Source: Rebecca billardiae RCC1528
Taxonomy: Eukaryota > Haptophyta
Assembly: GCA_965240325.2 (NCBI GenBank)
Contig: OZ251232.1
Coordinates: 558,001 to 622,000, forward strand
Direction: 5' to 3'
Length of the DNA: 64,000 bases
A model generated the notes under the pieces. The model saw nothing but the letters and a program-made list of their open reading frames with translations. It was not told where the DNA came from and ran no database searches. This document shows, piece by piece, positions 55,501 to 64,000 of this stretch (the first letter of the stretch is position 1; every line of letters starts with the position of its first letter). The position numbers and the translations under genes are program-made.

Positions 55501-57149
55501 CATCGCCGCCGCCTGTGCTCTTGGCTTCTCTGCCACCGTCGAAGCCGCCAAGCCCGCCGCCAAGCCTGCCGCCCAGCCCGCCACCCAGCCCGCCACCATC
55601 GGCGGCCCCGTCCCCTCCGACCAGCCAGCCAGCCGGCCCACCGCCGTCGGCACCGCCGGCCCAGTCGCCGCCGCATCCACCTCCGCTGACGCTGCTGAGA
55701 GCACCACCGCCCTCCGCGCCACCTGAGCGTCCACCTTTCCCACCGCCGTTGCCACCTTCATCGCCACCACCGGTACACCCGCCTTTGCCCCCGCCATCCC
55801 CGCCGCTGCCGTCGCCCCAACCAGCGCTGCCGCCTGCACTGCCGCCGAGCTCGACGCCGTCCGCGCCGCCGACGCCTCCTCCGACGCTCCAGCCAGTGAC
55901 GCCTCCTATGCCGCCACCGTCACCGCCGCCCGTGCCACCACTCTCACCACCGCCCATGCCACCGCCTCAGCCCCCGCCATGGTCCCCAACGCCATCGGCA
56001 GGGCCTCCAGCTGCCCAACCGCCATCGCCGCCCTCACCGCTGCTGCCGTCGATGCCGCTGCCGGCGCCGCCGCCCAACTCGCCGACCGCGCCTCCAGTGC
56101 CGCCAGCTCCACTGCTATCCGCCTTTTCGCCACCACCATCGCCACCGCCATCGCAGCCGCCGACGCAGTCGCCGCCACAGCTGCCACCTTCGCCTCCTCC
56201 AAGCCCGCCGCCGAGCCCTCCGCCCTCGCCACCACCTGTCGCGCAGCCCGCGGCGGCTCCGACAGCGGGGCCGACACCACCGCCGCCGCCGCCGCCGCTG
56301 CTCCCTCCGAGCCCAACGCCGCTCGACCCGTCAACGGGTCTGCCGCTGCCGCCGCCGTCTCCGCCACCCTCGCCCCCGCCCTTGCTACCACCCTCGTCTC
56401 CGCTCTCCTCCGCCCCCCGCAACATCGAGGCTCGCGGCACTTCCGCCAAGCAGCGCCCCGGGCAGTCGAGCGCGCCCGCCATCGAGCCGACCGCGCTCGG
56501 CGACAACTCGAGCACCTTCGAGACGAGGCCGCTGGGGCTGGCGGTGTGGTGGTGGGTGCTGCTGGGGCTGGTGCAGCTCGTGTGCCTCGTGGCGGTGGTG
56601 CACGAACGCCGCCGCGTCTGCAAGCGCCAATGCCGCCGGCAGCCGCGCTGCGCCCCGCACGAGCGCGTGCGCATGAACCAGCTCCGGGGCGGCACGGCCG
56701 ACGCGCTGCAGCTGGCCCACGTGTCGGCAGCGCTCGGCCTCGACGTGCGCCGCGAAGGCTCGGACGTGCGCATCGACATCCGAGCCGAGCCGAGGCCCCG
56801 GCGGTTCATGTCCGCGCTGCGTGGGGTCGTGCCGCTCCGGGCCTCCGCGCAGACCGCGCCGCCCCTCCGCCCAAGCCCAAGCTCGCCGCCGCCGGCACCG
56901 CCGCCCAGCAGCCCGCCGAGCGCCATCCCAGCGCCGAGTGTGGAGGGAGTTTGGGGCGCAGCCGACGCGCTGGGCTGGGCGGTCGCGTGGCTCGACCCTT
57001 CGGGCTGGCTCGCAGGTCACCCGAGCAGCGAGACGGCGGCAGCGGCTGGCAGCACGCAGCTACGCCGCCCCTCCAGCGCGGGTGCCACTCAGGCTGGCGG
57101 CGCCGTGGCTCAGCGCAGCTCTGCGCGAGCGCGCCCTGCGTCCGCGTGA
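49563..57149 (+). CDS. Giant hydroxyproline-rich-type membrane glycoprotein (surface protein 2)
   Basis: A single exon of 2,528 residues from the ATG at 49563, chosen because a signal peptide follows ([17 protein letters not shown], cleavage before CTPG). Residues about 25-180 form a Cys-rich ectodomain: [73 protein letters not shown]. Residues about 182-2280 are almost pure proline-rich stalk, mainly [12 protein letters not shown] and APPP units, resembling extensins and volvocine pherophorins; hydroxylation and O-glycosylation are likely but unproven. One TM lies at about 2322-2345 ([23 protein letters not shown]), then a basic 180-residue tail with [12 protein letters not shown]. The gene is convergent with its paralogue (348 bp between stops). 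It is probably a very long wall- or scale-linked surface sensor or adhesin. Confidence 0.82.
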   Translation: MVPPGRRSTATRTALAAWIFTLPAALGACTPGACTENVYCADGDVLTPVGVGSYSPAGDCALYACTTKPTACAASVAYENAVDSEIAYVSDGAGGSDSCDWACAPGGHVLGGEGQPHPGTGCIACRLTVQYYYSLPLENEEYTCDFSWPPPEWSNVWIDPTYAGNDSPQCKLACIDGSPMPSCLPSPMPPPQSPPPAPPRPPSAPPAPPSPPTPPSPPHPPPSSPPPRPPPSPLPSAPPSPPPAPPPSPPPAPPPSPLPLPPPSPPPSPPPWPPPSLPPLPPPSLPPSAPPTPPPSPPLSPPPTPPPSPPPHAPPEPPPSPPPSLPPSPPPRPPPSPPSPSPPSSPPSPPPSPPPSLPPLPPPSPPPSPPPQPPPSPPPSPPPRLPPLPPPTPPPSPPPSPSPQRPPSPPPSPPPRLPPSPPPTPPPSPPPAPPPQLPPSPPPSPPPTTPPQPPPLPPPVPPPSPPPQLPPIPPPSPPPSPPPSPPPSPPPPPTSPPPAPPPSPPPAPPPSSPPSPPPSPPPSPPPSPPPSPPPPPTSPPPAPPPSPPPAPPPSSPPSPPPSPPPSPPPSPPPSPPPPPTSPPPAPPPSPPPAPPPSSPPSPPPSLPPSAPPLPPPTSPPSPPPSPPPQPPPRPPPLPPPQQPPTPPPIPPPSPPPSHPPTPPPSPPPESPPSPPPSSPPSQPPHPPPTPPPSPPPSPPPSSPPSQPPHPPPSPPPSPPPSPPPSLPPSQPPRPPPPSPPSPPPSPPPSSPPSQPPHPPPSPPPSPPPSPPPSLPPSQPPRPPPPPPPSPPPSPPPSSPPSQPPQPPPSPPPSPPPSPPPSLPPSQPPLPPPPPPPSPPPSPPPSSPPSQPPQPPPSPPPSPPPSPPPSPLPSQPPHPPPSPPPSPPPSPPPSLPPSQPPLPPPPPPPSPPPSPPPSSPPSQPPQPPPSPPPSPPPSPPPSPLPSQPPHPPPSPPPSPPPSPPPSLPPSQPPLPPPPPPPSPPPSPPPSSPPSQPPQPPPSPPPSPPPSPPPSLPPSQPPRPPPPPPPSPPPSPPPSSPPSQPPQPPPSPPPSPPPSPPPSPLPSQQPHPPPSPPPSPPPSPPPSLPPSQPPLPPPPPPPSPPPSPPPSSPPSQPPQPPPSPPPSPPPSPPPSLPPSQPPLPPPPPPPSPPPSPPPSSLPSQPPQPPPSPPPSPPPSPPPSPLPSQPPHPPPSPPPSPPPSPPPSLPPSQPPLPPPPPPPSPPPSPPPSSPPSQPPQPPPSPPPSPPPSPPPSLPPSQPPLPPPPPPPSPPPSPPPSSLPSQPPQPPPSPPPSPPPSPPPSPLPSQPPHPPPSPPPSPPPSPPPSLPPSQPPLPPPPPPPSPPPSPPPSSPPSQPPQPPPSPPPSPPPSPPPSLPPSQPPRPPPPPPPSPPPSPPPSSPPSQPPQPPPSPPPSPPPSPPPSPLPSQPPHPPPSPPPSPPPSPPPSLPPSQPPLPPPPPPPSPPPSPPPSSPPSQPPQPPPSPPPSPPPSPPPSLPPSQPPLPPPPPPPSPPPSPPPSSPPSQPPQPPPSPPPSPPPSPPPSLPPSQPPLPPPPPPPSPPPSPPPSSPPSQPPQPPPSPPPSPPPSPPPSLPPSQPPLPPPPPPPSPPPSPPPSSPPSQPPQPPPSPPPSPPPSPPPSPLPSQPPHPPPSPPPSPPPSPPPSLPPSQPPLPPPPPPPSPPPSPPPSSPPSQPPQPPPSSPPSPPPSPPPSPLPSQPPHPPPSPPPSPPPSPPPSPLPSQQPYPPPSPPPSPPPSPPPSLPPSQPPHPPPTSPPSSPPSPFLSPPPSPPPSLPPSTPPPSPPPQMPPAPPPSPLPSLLPPPPLTPPSRPPSAQPQPSPLQPPWPPSSTPPSPPMPPPPLPPPSAPPSSATPPLQPAPPAAPSQSSPPAGLPTPPPSQPPTPPPRLPPPLPPSAPPSQPSTSPPHLPPSSPPMLPPSRPPLAPPPPLSPSPPSSPPPRTPPPPPPPSSPPGAPPLQMPPSPPPSPPPVLLASLPPSKPPSPPPSLPPSPPPSPPPSAAPSPPTSQPAGPPPSAPPAQSPPHPPPLTLLRAPPPSAPPERPPFPPPLPPSSPPPVHPPLPPPSPPLPSPQPALPPALPPSSTPSAPPTPPPTLQPVTPPMPPPSPPPVPPLSPPPMPPPQPPPWSPTPSAGPPAAQPPSPPSPLLPSMPLPAPPPNSPTAPPVPPAPLLSAFSPPPSPPPSQPPTQSPPQLPPSPPPSPPPSPPPSPPPVAQPAAAPTAGPTPPPPPPPLLPPSPTPLDPSTGLPLPPPSPPPSPPPLLPPSSPLSSAPRNIEARGTSAKQRPGQSSAPAIEPTALGDNSSTFETRPLGLAVWWWVLLGLVQLVCLVAVVHERRRVCKRQCRRQPRCAPHERVRMNQLRGGTADALQLAHVSAALGLDVRREGSDVRIDIRAEPRPRRFMSALRGVVPLRASAQTAPPLRPSPSSPPPAPPPSSPPSAIPAPSVEGVWGAADALGWAVAWLDPSGWLAGHPSSETAAAAGSTQLRRPSSAGATQAGGAVAQRSSARARPASA
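50985..51370 (+). repeat. Three tandem 129-bp coding repeats
   Basis: The AACRTCYCC word recurs at 51041, 51170 and 51299, exactly 129 bp (43 residues) apart. Each unit encodes four SPPP, PPT, then [20 protein letters not shown]. Units differ at only a few bases. Confidence 0.85.
51640..54860 (+). repeat. 72-bp coding minisatellite with 360- and 1080-bp higher-order repeats
   Basis: About 45 units of 24 residues, [20 protein letters not shown] plus xPPP, make up 3.2 kb of the stalk. Longer units repeat: 52921-53280 is nearly identical to 53281-53640 (360 bp), and 52441-52920 to 53521-54000 (1,080 bp), sharing private variants such as GTCATTG at 52814 and 53894. All periods are multiples of 72, so the frame is preserved. 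Absence of stops leaves three or more other frames open over the same stretch. Confidence 0.88.
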
Positions 57150-57497
57150 TGTACGACTGATGAGAGTCGCAGACACTGTCACTGGTGAGGCGCACTGATG
57201 GGATCGTAGAGACTGCTCAGCCAGCCTGCACACAATCGTTTGTGCGAAACCCTACGACAGCGCCACAGCGCGGATGACTTGAAGGCTCATCATCGGCTCA
57301 CGTATGGAGGCCTCCGTGCGCTCTTCTGGCATCATCATGCCATGATACATGTGCTGGTGCTGTGGGTTATTGCGTCGAATCGATCGTCGGACCTGTCCGC
57401 GAGAGGCACACACGGTGAAGACTCTACTACTGGCGCGTGTGTATTAACGGAAGAAAGATATGCTCCGCCTAGTGACACGTGATTGAGTTTGAAATCG
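57150..57497. other. Spacer between convergent surface-protein genes
   Basis: 348 bp of lower GC between the two stop codons. Nothing recognised; it must hold both 3' ends. Confidence 0.6.
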
Positions 57498-60400
57498 CTA
57501 GATGGACTGATGACGCGGCGCAGCCCTCCCCGCAAGCCAGCTGCCCTGAGACTCGCTGCGCGCCGAGTCCGAGGCCGTGGTGGCAGTGCCGGAGCCACAT
57601 GCGCGCTCGCGCTGCTCCGGACTGCCGCCGCTGGCGGTGGAGGCGGATGCGCGGCCCGGCGAGCGCGGCGGGGTGGGCGGGGGCGTGAGCGGGCCCCTCT
57701 GCGCCGGCGTGGTGGCGAGCGGGCCCCGATCGAACGACCAGCCCAGCCATCGCGCCGAGTCCGAGGGCGAGGCCGGCCGCGGCTGCGCCGCCGCCTTGGC
57801 CGGTGAGGCGGGCCCTCGCGAGTGCGCGGGCACGGCGCTGCGCAGCGCGTGGGCCAGCGCGGGGACGAGGCTCATCCGGCTGAGGTCGAGCCCGGGCATG
57901 GTCGGCAGCTGCGGGTGCGCGCTCGACCTGCGCCGAGCATCGACGGCGCCATCGTGCTCCCGCCGCGCAGACCCCGGCGCCGAGCGGGGCGGCAGGGTGC
58001 TGCTGGGCGGCAGCGCTCCCTTGAGAGGCGACGCTGGGCCTCGCGAGTGCGCGGGCGCCTCGCTGTGCGGCGTGGGCGCGAGCGTCGTCGCGGGGCTCAC
58101 GTGGCTCAGGTCGAGCGCGGGCATGGGCGGCAGGAGCGGGTGCACGCTCCGCCTGCGCACGGCCTCGCTCAGCTCGATGCCCGCCATCGCGGGCGGCAGC
58201 GGCAGCTGAAACGTCCACTCCGCCGCGTCCGCGTCCACGTCCGGCGTGGCCGCGCGGTCGGCCGCCCAACGATCGCCGGAGACCGAGGGCGAGGAGGGCG
58301 CCGTCGGCAGCAGCAGCGTGCCCTTGGCGGGCGAGGCGGGGCCGCGCGAGTGTGGAGGCACATGGTCCCGCGCGGTGAAGGCGCGGGCCGGCATGAAGCT
58401 CACCTCGCTCAGGTCGAGCGGTGGCAGGGCTGGCGGCCGCGCGTGCGCGCTCGAGCGCCGCGCGGCGGCATCGGCGGAGGCGGCGACCTCGCGCCGCGCA
58501 GAGCCTGGGGCCGAGCGGGGAGGATGGCGCGGATGCGGCGTGCCCTTCATCGGCGAGGCGGGGCCTCGCGAGTGCGCTGGCACCTCGCTCCGCGGCGTGG
58601 GCGCGAGCGTCGTCGCGGGGCTCACGTGGCTCAGGTCGATCGCCGGCATGGGCGGCAGGCACGGGTGCACGCTCGACCTGCGGACGGCATCGGGGGCGGC
58701 CGCGCCGTGCGGCGGTGCGTCCGCGGCCAACGGTCGCATCGCCGTCGGTGCCAGCTCGGGAAAAGGCGCACGGTATGCTCCCGCCCACGCAGCCCCGGCC
58801 GCCGCCTCGCCCACCGCCGCGCCTCCCGGCGCGTAGGCGTGTGCCGAGGGCGAGGGCGGGCAGGAGTGCAGCGGTGAGCCTGGCTCCGAGCTGCGCAGGG
58901 AGTCACCCACCGCCAGCGCGCGCGCCTGCCAGCCTCGCAGCAGGAACACCCACGAGTCCGTGAGCTGCGGCCCGCCGTCGGTGGTGGACGCCGTCTCCAT
59001 TGCGCATGCGGCATGCCCACGCACCTCGCCCGACGGCGTGGCGGGCTCGCCGTCGGTGGTGGACGCCGTGCCGTACGCACCACCGGCTGCTGCGTGCGGC
59101 CGCGCCTTGGGTACGCCCTGGGCGCGTGCGGCCGCGGACGCCCTCGCGGTGGCCGCCCCATCGGAGGCGGCGTCGTCCTCGTCCAGGCCGATCTCGAGCT
59201 CGAGGCCAGTCTCGTCCCGCGAGCTGCGCGTGCTGCTGCTCCCGCTGCTGCGCGCCCGCTCACGCCCGGCGGTCGGGTGCGCACCATCCACGGACAGGGC
59301 AAGCGACGGCGGCGCACCTGCCGCGCGCGCTGCACGGCCCTCCGGCCGTTGCGCCGGCTGGGAGCGGGATGCCGCCGCGGCCTCGAGGTCCTCCATCGAC
59401 GGCTTCTCCGAGATAGCAGCCATTGGCGGCCGCCACCGCCGCGACGTGCCCCCGCTGCTGTAGTTGTGCTCGTGGCCCAGCGAGAGCAGCACGCGCGCGC
59501 GCCCACTCCCAAAGCACGGGCTCAGGGGCGCGCACCGCCGCAGCCGGCAGCACACCACGCACACGGCGATGGCGGCGGAGACGACGAGGCTGATCCACCA
59601 CAGCATCGGGATGCCCAAAAGCGCGGCCTCGTACACCCAGCCGTCGGCGGAGCCCGCCTGCGTGCTGTTGCTCGAGGGCAGCTCGAGCTCGGCGCCGCCC
59701 TCCGCCTCGGAGACGGTCTCTCGCGCGCTCAGCAGCATCGGGCTGCTGACGTCCGCTGGCGCGGGGGACAGGGGCGGCGGGGTGGGCGGGCTGGGCGGAC
59801 GGGAAGGCGGGTTCGCCGGAGGAGGAAGCGGCGGGTGTGGTGGCTGCGATGGCGGGGGCTCGGCGGGCGGCGCAGGCCGTGGGGCTGGCGGCGGAGCCGA
59901 GAGAGGTGGCGGAGGCGGTGGGGGGAGCGCCGGCAATGGCGGCGCCGAGGGCGGCGCCGAGGGCGGCGGGGAGCGGAGCAGTGCAGATGGCGGTGGAGGC
60001 GGCTGAGACGGGGGCAGCATGGGCGGCGTCGATGGGGCCGGGGACGGCGATGGCGAAGGTGGTGGCAAGGGCAGCGGCATGGGCGGTGGCGTAGGCGGTG
60101 GCGTGGCAGGAGGCGGCTGTGGGCTGGGTGGCGGCAGGTGCGGCATCGGCGGTGGCGAGGCTGGAGGCGTGCGTGGGGGTGTGGGCGGCGGTGGCGCCCA
60201 CGGCGTGGGCGGCGGCGCGGGGCTGGGCGATGGTGGAGGTGGCGCCATGGGCGGCGGTGACCTCGGAGGTGAGGTCAATATCAGCGGAGGGGGTGATGAC
60301 GGTGGCGGAGGCGGCGAAGGCGGTGGTAATGGGGGCGGCGAGGGCGGCAGCAATGGTGTCGGCGGGGGAGGCAGCGCGGGCGGAGGCAGAGGCGGTGGCG

Positions 60401-61325
60401 CAGGCGGCGGTGCGGGCGGCGGCGACGGCGGCTGGGCCGGTGGGAGCGGCGATGCACCCAGTGAAGGCGATGGGAAGGCAGGCGGTACAGCCGGTGGCGG
60501 CGCAGCGGGAGGCACGGACGGGAGCGGCGACGGAGGCGCCGGCGGAGGCTGCCGCGGGGGGTTGTCTGGCGGAGGCGAGGGCGGCGGTGCAGGCGGTGCC
60601 GAGGGCGGTTGATGCGGCGACGGCGACGGTGGGGATGCCGGAGGCGGGTTCGGAGCGCTGACAATCGGTGGAGGCCCCGGCGAGAGCCCCGCTGTGCCGG
60701 GCGGCGGCGGAGGGAGCGGAGGGAGCGGCGGGGCGGGCGCCAGCGGAGGCGGCAACGGCGGAGGCGACACTGGGATACATGACGAGGGCGGGGAGCCGTC
60801 GATGCACGCGAGCTTGCACTGGGGCGAGTCGTTGCCAGCGTAGGTTGGGTCGATCCACACGTTGCTCCACTCGGGCGGCGGCCACGACAAGTCGCACGTG
60901 TACTCCTCGTTCTCGAGCGGCAGCGAGTAGAAGTACTGCACCGTCAGCCGGCACGCCATGCAGCCCGTCCCGGGGTGCGGCTGCCCGTTGCCGCCGGGCA
61001 CGTGGCCTCCAGGCGCGCATGCCCAGTCGCATGCGTCTGTACCACCGGCCCCATCGGACACGTACGCGATCTCTGAGTCTACGGCGGAGCCGTAGCCGAT
61101 CGCAGGGCTGCACACCGTTGGCTTGGTCGTGCACGCGTACAGCGCGCACTCGCCCGCAGGCGAGTACGAGCCGACGCCGACGGGCGTGAGGACATCGCCG
61201 GCGGCGCAGTACACGTTCTCAGTGCATGAGCCCGGCGTGCACGCGCCGAGCGCGGCCGGCAGCGCGAACATCCACGCGGCGAGCGCGGTGCGTGTCGCCA
61301 TCGAGCGGCGGCCGGACGGCATCAT
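57498..61325 (-). CDS. Pro-rich membrane glycoprotein with repeated cytoplasmic tail (surface protein 3)
   Basis: A single exon of 1,275 residues, ATG at 61325 (a second ATG is adjacent). The signal peptide RTALAAWMFALPAALGA and the ectodomain (about 29-190; [56 protein letters not shown]) are about 85% identical by eye to surface protein 2. The stalk is shorter (about 190-530) and less regular. A TM at about 567-594 (IPMLWWISLVVSAAIAVCVVC) is followed by a 680-residue tail quite unlike that of its paralogue. The tail contains four imperfect repeats of about 75 residues, each with PxLPPMPALDLSHVS and HSRGPASPxKG (the latter near residues 917, 995, 1097 and 1171), and Arg-flanked Ser/Pro sites suited to phosphorylation. 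Function unknown; a receptor-like role is inferred from topology. Confidence 0.82.
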   Translation of the reverse strand: MMPSGRRSMATRTALAAWMFALPAALGACTPGSCTENVYCAAGDVLTPVGVGSYSPAGECALYACTTKPTVCSPAIGYGSAVDSEIAYVSDGAGGTDACDWACAPGGHVPGGNGQPHPGTGCMACRLTVQYFYSLPLENEEYTCDLSWPPPEWSNVWIDPTYAGNDSPQCKLACIDGSPPSSCIPVSPPPLPPPLAPAPPLPPLPPPPPGTAGLSPGPPPIVSAPNPPPASPPSPSPHQPPSAPPAPPPSPPPDNPPRQPPPAPPSPLPSVPPAAPPPAVPPAFPSPSLGASPLPPAQPPSPPPAPPPAPPPLPPPALPPPPTPLLPPSPPPLPPPSPPPPPSSPPPLILTSPPRSPPPMAPPPPSPSPAPPPTPWAPPPPTPPRTPPASPPPMPHLPPPSPQPPPATPPPTPPPMPLPLPPPSPSPSPAPSTPPMLPPSQPPPPPSALLRSPPPSAPPSAPPLPALPPPPPPPLSAPPPAPRPAPPAEPPPSQPPHPPLPPPANPPSRPPSPPTPPPLSPAPADVSSPMLLSARETVSEAEGGAELELPSSNSTQAGSADGWVYEAALLGIPMLWWISLVVSAAIAVCVVCCRLRRCAPLSPCFGSGRARVLLSLGHEHNYSSGGTSRRWRPPMAAISEKPSMEDLEAAAASRSQPAQRPEGRAARAAGAPPSLALSVDGAHPTAGRERARSSGSSSTRSSRDETGLELEIGLDEDDAASDGAATARASAAARAQGVPKARPHAAAGGAYGTASTTDGEPATPSGEVRGHAACAMETASTTDGGPQLTDSWVFLLRGWQARALAVGDSLRSSEPGSPLHSCPPSPSAHAYAPGGAAVGEAAAGAAWAGAYRAPFPELAPTAMRPLAADAPPHGAAAPDAVRRSSVHPCLPPMPAIDLSHVSPATTLAPTPRSEVPAHSRGPASPMKGTPHPRHPPRSAPGSARREVAASADAAARRSSAHARPPALPPLDLSEVSFMPARAFTARDHVPPHSRGPASPAKGTLLLPTAPSSPSVSGDRWAADRAATPDVDADAAEWTFQLPLPPAMAGIELSEAVRRRSVHPLLPPMPALDLSHVSPATTLAPTPHSEAPAHSRGPASPLKGALPPSSTLPPRSAPGSARREHDGAVDARRRSSAHPQLPTMPGLDLSRMSLVPALAHALRSAVPAHSRGPASPAKAAAQPRPASPSDSARWLGWSFDRGPLATTPAQRGPLTPPPTPPRSPGRASASTASGGSPEQRERACGSGTATTASDSARSESQGSWLAGRAAPRHQSI

Positions 61326-61584
61326 CTCAGATTCACGCTGCTGCTGACCACGCTCGGTGTTTGGTGCGCTTCCCGCCTTTCAGCTGGCGGCGTCCGGGCG
61401 CCCGCGCGCGGGAGAAGCCACCGGACTGGTCGCAGATTCCAAATAACAATGGCGCCCGCGCGCGGCGGCGGCGACGCTTGTGTGCTTGTCCTTTGATGGA
61501 CACTAGCGCGGCCTGCACTGATTCACGCGTGGGCAAGATGCCACGGGCAGTGAGCAGCGCGCCGCACGCCAGGCCTCGGTCACC
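61326..61584. other. Spacer between tandem minus-strand surface-protein genes
   Basis: About 260 bp: 3' end of surface protein 4 and promoter of surface protein 3, with the conserved upstream block. Confidence 0.5.
61352..61380 (-). promoter_or_regulatory. Conserved upstream block (surface protein 3 copy)
   Basis: On the minus strand AAAGGCGGGAAGCGCACCAA then ACACCGAGC, 26 bp before the ATG, matching 49511-49540. Confidence 0.55.
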
Positions 61585-64000
61585 TCACGCCAACAGTGTC
61601 GGATCATTCACGCTCGATGGACGGCCAGAGTAGTCCTCTTCGCCGCCGTCGCCGCCCGCGAGCACATCTTCCGACGGCGGCTGCGCCCGGGCTGGCGCGC
61701 GCTTCGGCCGCTCCTCCTCGCCGGCCAGCCACCTGCTCGTGGACATCGGCTGCGGCGAGCGCACCGTTTCAGCCGGCTGCTCGTCGGGCACGGCGCCCGT
61801 TGGGTTGAGGAAGTTGGGGACCTGCGGGTTGAGGCTCGCCTTGAGGCCAAACGCGCCGTCGCCGAGGGACATGACGGACCTGCGCACGCGCACCGAGCAC
61901 CGGCCAAAGGGGCGCGCGCACGCACGGGGTGTGTGTGCCGCGCAGTGAGCCCATGGCCGCGCCGACCAGACATGCGCGCGCGCGCGTGCCCCGCAGCTGT
62001 GTGTCCCCACGCCCCGCCCGGGCGCGCGGGCATCGGACGCACCGGAAGCGTGGGCGCAGGTTGTACAGGAAGCGGTAGGTGAGCTGCATGGCGCTCAGCT
62101 CCTCCTCCTCCTCCTCTGCCGCTTCCTCGGCTGCCCCCTGCACCTCACCCGCGCCCGTATCGTCGCGCTGCCGCCGCGAGGCGGCCGAGGCGGCCGAGGC
62201 GCGCGAACGGCTGCGGTGCGTGCCGGGCGCCGAGCTGCCGCCGCTCTCCCGGGCCTCCCACAGCGGCGGGAGGGGCGGCACCGGCGGCTGGTGCCTCGGC
62301 GCGCCCGGCTCGTCGCCGTCGAGCGCGGGCAGCGGCGCCCACTCCACGCCGCCGCCACAGGCGCCGCCGCCGAGCTCTGCGGCGCTGATCAGCCCGCCCG
62401 CGCCACCCTCGGCGGGGCGCGAGGGCGGTGGAGGCTCTGCACTCTCGCTCGCCCAGCCCCAGCTCAGCTCCTCCGCGCGGCGGCCGCGCGCGAAGCTGCC
62501 GTTCTCCGCGATGGTCGTCTCCGTCTCGGCCTCGTCCGCCTCCGACGGCGGGACCAGCACGATCGGCACGCTCTGCCGCGAGGAGCGGCCGTAGCCGAGG
62601 CCGTCGCCGCGCGAGAGGCGCGCGGAGGAGCGGCGGATGCTCGCGCGTGAGGTGCCCACGCCCTTGGACACGGCGAACGGCCGCCGCCGCCGCGTGCGCC
62701 GGCGGTGCAGGAGGCACGCGTACGCCGCGTAGGACGCGCACAGGCAGAGCACGATCAGGGGCAGCACGCCCCAGTACCACACGCTCACCCCGCCGGGCGT
62801 GGCGGAGAGCAGGGTGGACATGGTCAGCGTGGGCCTTGCGCCACTGGCCCCGACGCCGCTCGCAGCGGCGGCGGTGTCGGCGCCGTCCTCCTCTTCGCCG
62901 CCGTCGGTGTCGTCGTCACCCTCCTCGTCGTCGCCACCGCCGTTGACGCTCGCCGAGACGCCCGCAGGCTCGAGCTCGGGCGGGGGCGAGGGCGGGGGCG
63001 AGGGCGGTGGGAGCGGCGGCGGTGCGGGCGGTGCGGACGGCGGCGGGCTGGGCGGCGGTGCGGGTGGCGGGCGAGGCGGCAAGCCGGGCGGCGGGCTCGG
63101 CGGCGGTGATGGTGGGCGCGCGGGTGGTGGCAAGGGTGGTGGTGAGGGCGGTGGTCTCGGTGGCTGGCCGGGCGGCGGACTTGGCGGCGGGCTTGGCGGT
63201 GGGCTCGGCGGGAGACCTGGTGGCGGACTTGGCGGTCGACGTGGCGGTGGACTTGGCGGCGGGCTTGGCGGCGGGCTCGGCGGGGAGCTTGGTGGCGGGC
63301 TTGGAGGCGGGCTCGGCGGTGGACTCGGCGGAGGGCTCGGCGGCGGGCTTGGCGGCGGGCGAGGCGGCGGGCGAGGCGGTGAGCTTGGTGGCGGGCTTGG
63401 AGGCGGGCTCGGTGGTGGACTCGGCGGAGGGCTCGGCGGCGCCCGGGGCGGCGGGCTTGGCGGCGGGCTCGGCGGCGGTGATGGCGGTGGCGGGCTCGGT
63501 GGCGGGCTTGGTGGCGGACTGGGCGTCGGCGGTGGCGCTGGAGGTAGAGGCGGGCTCGGTGGCGGCGGGGGCATCGGCGGCGGGTGCGGCGCGCACGTGT
63601 CACCCCCTGAGTAGTTGTAGCTGCCTGAGAGACACGTGTACGGGCACTCGTACGTGGTCATGCCGCGGATGGTGTTGTCGAGCTCGATGCCTGCGCCGGT
63701 GTAGACAATCGTGCACACGATGTTGTCCTCCGTGCCGGGCGGGTTGTAGAAGAGCCCTAACGTGCGCATGCACGGGCGGCAGCCCCCCCAGAGCCAAAAA
63801 GGGCCCGGGTGGCCGCGGATGTACCCGTCCTCGGCGCAGAACTCCTCGCAGTTGTCCTCGCCGCCGCCCGAGGTGAGCCAGTCCGTCCACGAGCCCTCCA
63901 TGAACGCAAACGGCCCGATGCCACAAGCCGGAACGAGCCCGTTGCCGTCCTCGCCCGTGCAGTTGTACCGCGCGCACGTGTTGTTGGGCGAGAAGGAGCC
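61585..64000 (-). CDS. Pro-rich membrane glycoprotein (surface protein 4), 5' end outside window
   Basis: Two exons are visible: from the window edge at 64000 to 62043, and 61879-61585 (donor GTGCGT, acceptor GCGCAG; join gives RPRFRSVMSLGDG). The frame is open through the window edge, where GSFSPNNTCARYNCTGEDG repeats the GSYSP..C..Y.CT pattern of the neighbours. Further Cys pairs follow (DNCEEFCAEDG, GGCRPCMRTLG, TYECPYTCLSGS). The stalk (about 63590-62990) is SPPP/RPPP-rich with an acidic stretch (GGGDDEEGDDDTDGGEEED) before the TM (about 62770-62690, VWYWGVLPLIVLCLCASYAAY). The tail starts with HRRRTRRRRPF and ends with a helix ELSAMQLTYRFLYNLRPRF and a second-exon segment GLKASLNPQVPNFLNPTG. 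Fourth member of the cluster, same orientation as surface protein 3. Confidence 0.8.
62990..63590 (-). repeat. (SPPP)n-coding stalk repeat of surface protein 4
   Basis: Tandem GGC/GGG-rich units (plus strand) encode [16 protein letters not shown] and PAPPP runs on minus. Confidence 0.85.

Noticed and set aside
49699-55957. Long open frames of about 2,046 and 1,447 codons on minus and about 1,990 codons in another plus frame over the Pro-rich stalk
   Set aside because: They encode only Ala/Val/Thr/Met or Gly/Asp low-complexity translations of the CCG/CCA repeats, and lack a signal peptide or domain. The (SPPP) frame alone continues into the Cys-rich head and the TM.

Overview
This window is GC-rich nuclear DNA from a eukaryote, most likely a unicellular alga with a secondary plastid; a haptophyte is my best guess, not a proof. 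The reasons are spliced genes with short GC-rich introns, purely eukaryotic families (WASH, HTATSF1, Nopp140, a PHD/ePHD protein, a polycystin-type channel), an N-terminally extended copy of a cyanobacterial/plastid family (DUF3326), and very large (SPPP)n cell-surface proteins. Exon joins were worked out by hand from reading-frame continuity. Of 15 inferred introns, 12 have a donor beginning GTGCG.

Layout. 1-31 kb is a compact housekeeping region: the 3' part of WASH; a six-pass membrane protein with a TIR-like domain; a CocE/X-Pro dipeptidyl-peptidase-like hydrolase; mitochondrial glycine cleavage H protein (minus); a four-exon protein of unknown function; DUF3326; a Sel1-repeat/MYND protein (minus) divergent from an SDR; a PHD/ePHD protein (minus) divergent from a sulfotransferase-like protein; Nopp140/SRP40 (minus) divergent from an SPFH/band-7 protein; HTATSF1/Cus2 (minus) divergent from pirin. 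Divergent pairs share short promoters of 139 to 464 bp. Longer spacers (8.6-11.4 kb, 23.3-24.2 kb, 31.1-32.3 kb) are AT-richer, hold microsatellites and show no supportable gene.

32-42 kb holds a polycystin-like channel (minus) and a TSNAXIP1-like coiled-coil protein (plus), head to head. Their shared upstream region is occupied by a near-perfect 1,061-bp inverted repeat: two 442-bp arms around a 177-bp loop.

42.6-64 kb is a cluster of four related giant surface proteins, two on plus and then two on minus. Each has a Cys-rich ectodomain with a GSYSP-type motif, a proline-rich stalk, one membrane span and a basic cytoplasmic tail. The middle two are convergent paralogues whose signal peptide, ectodomain and proximal upstream DNA are conserved while stalk and tail have diverged. 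This cluster and the inverted repeat are the most unusual content of the window.
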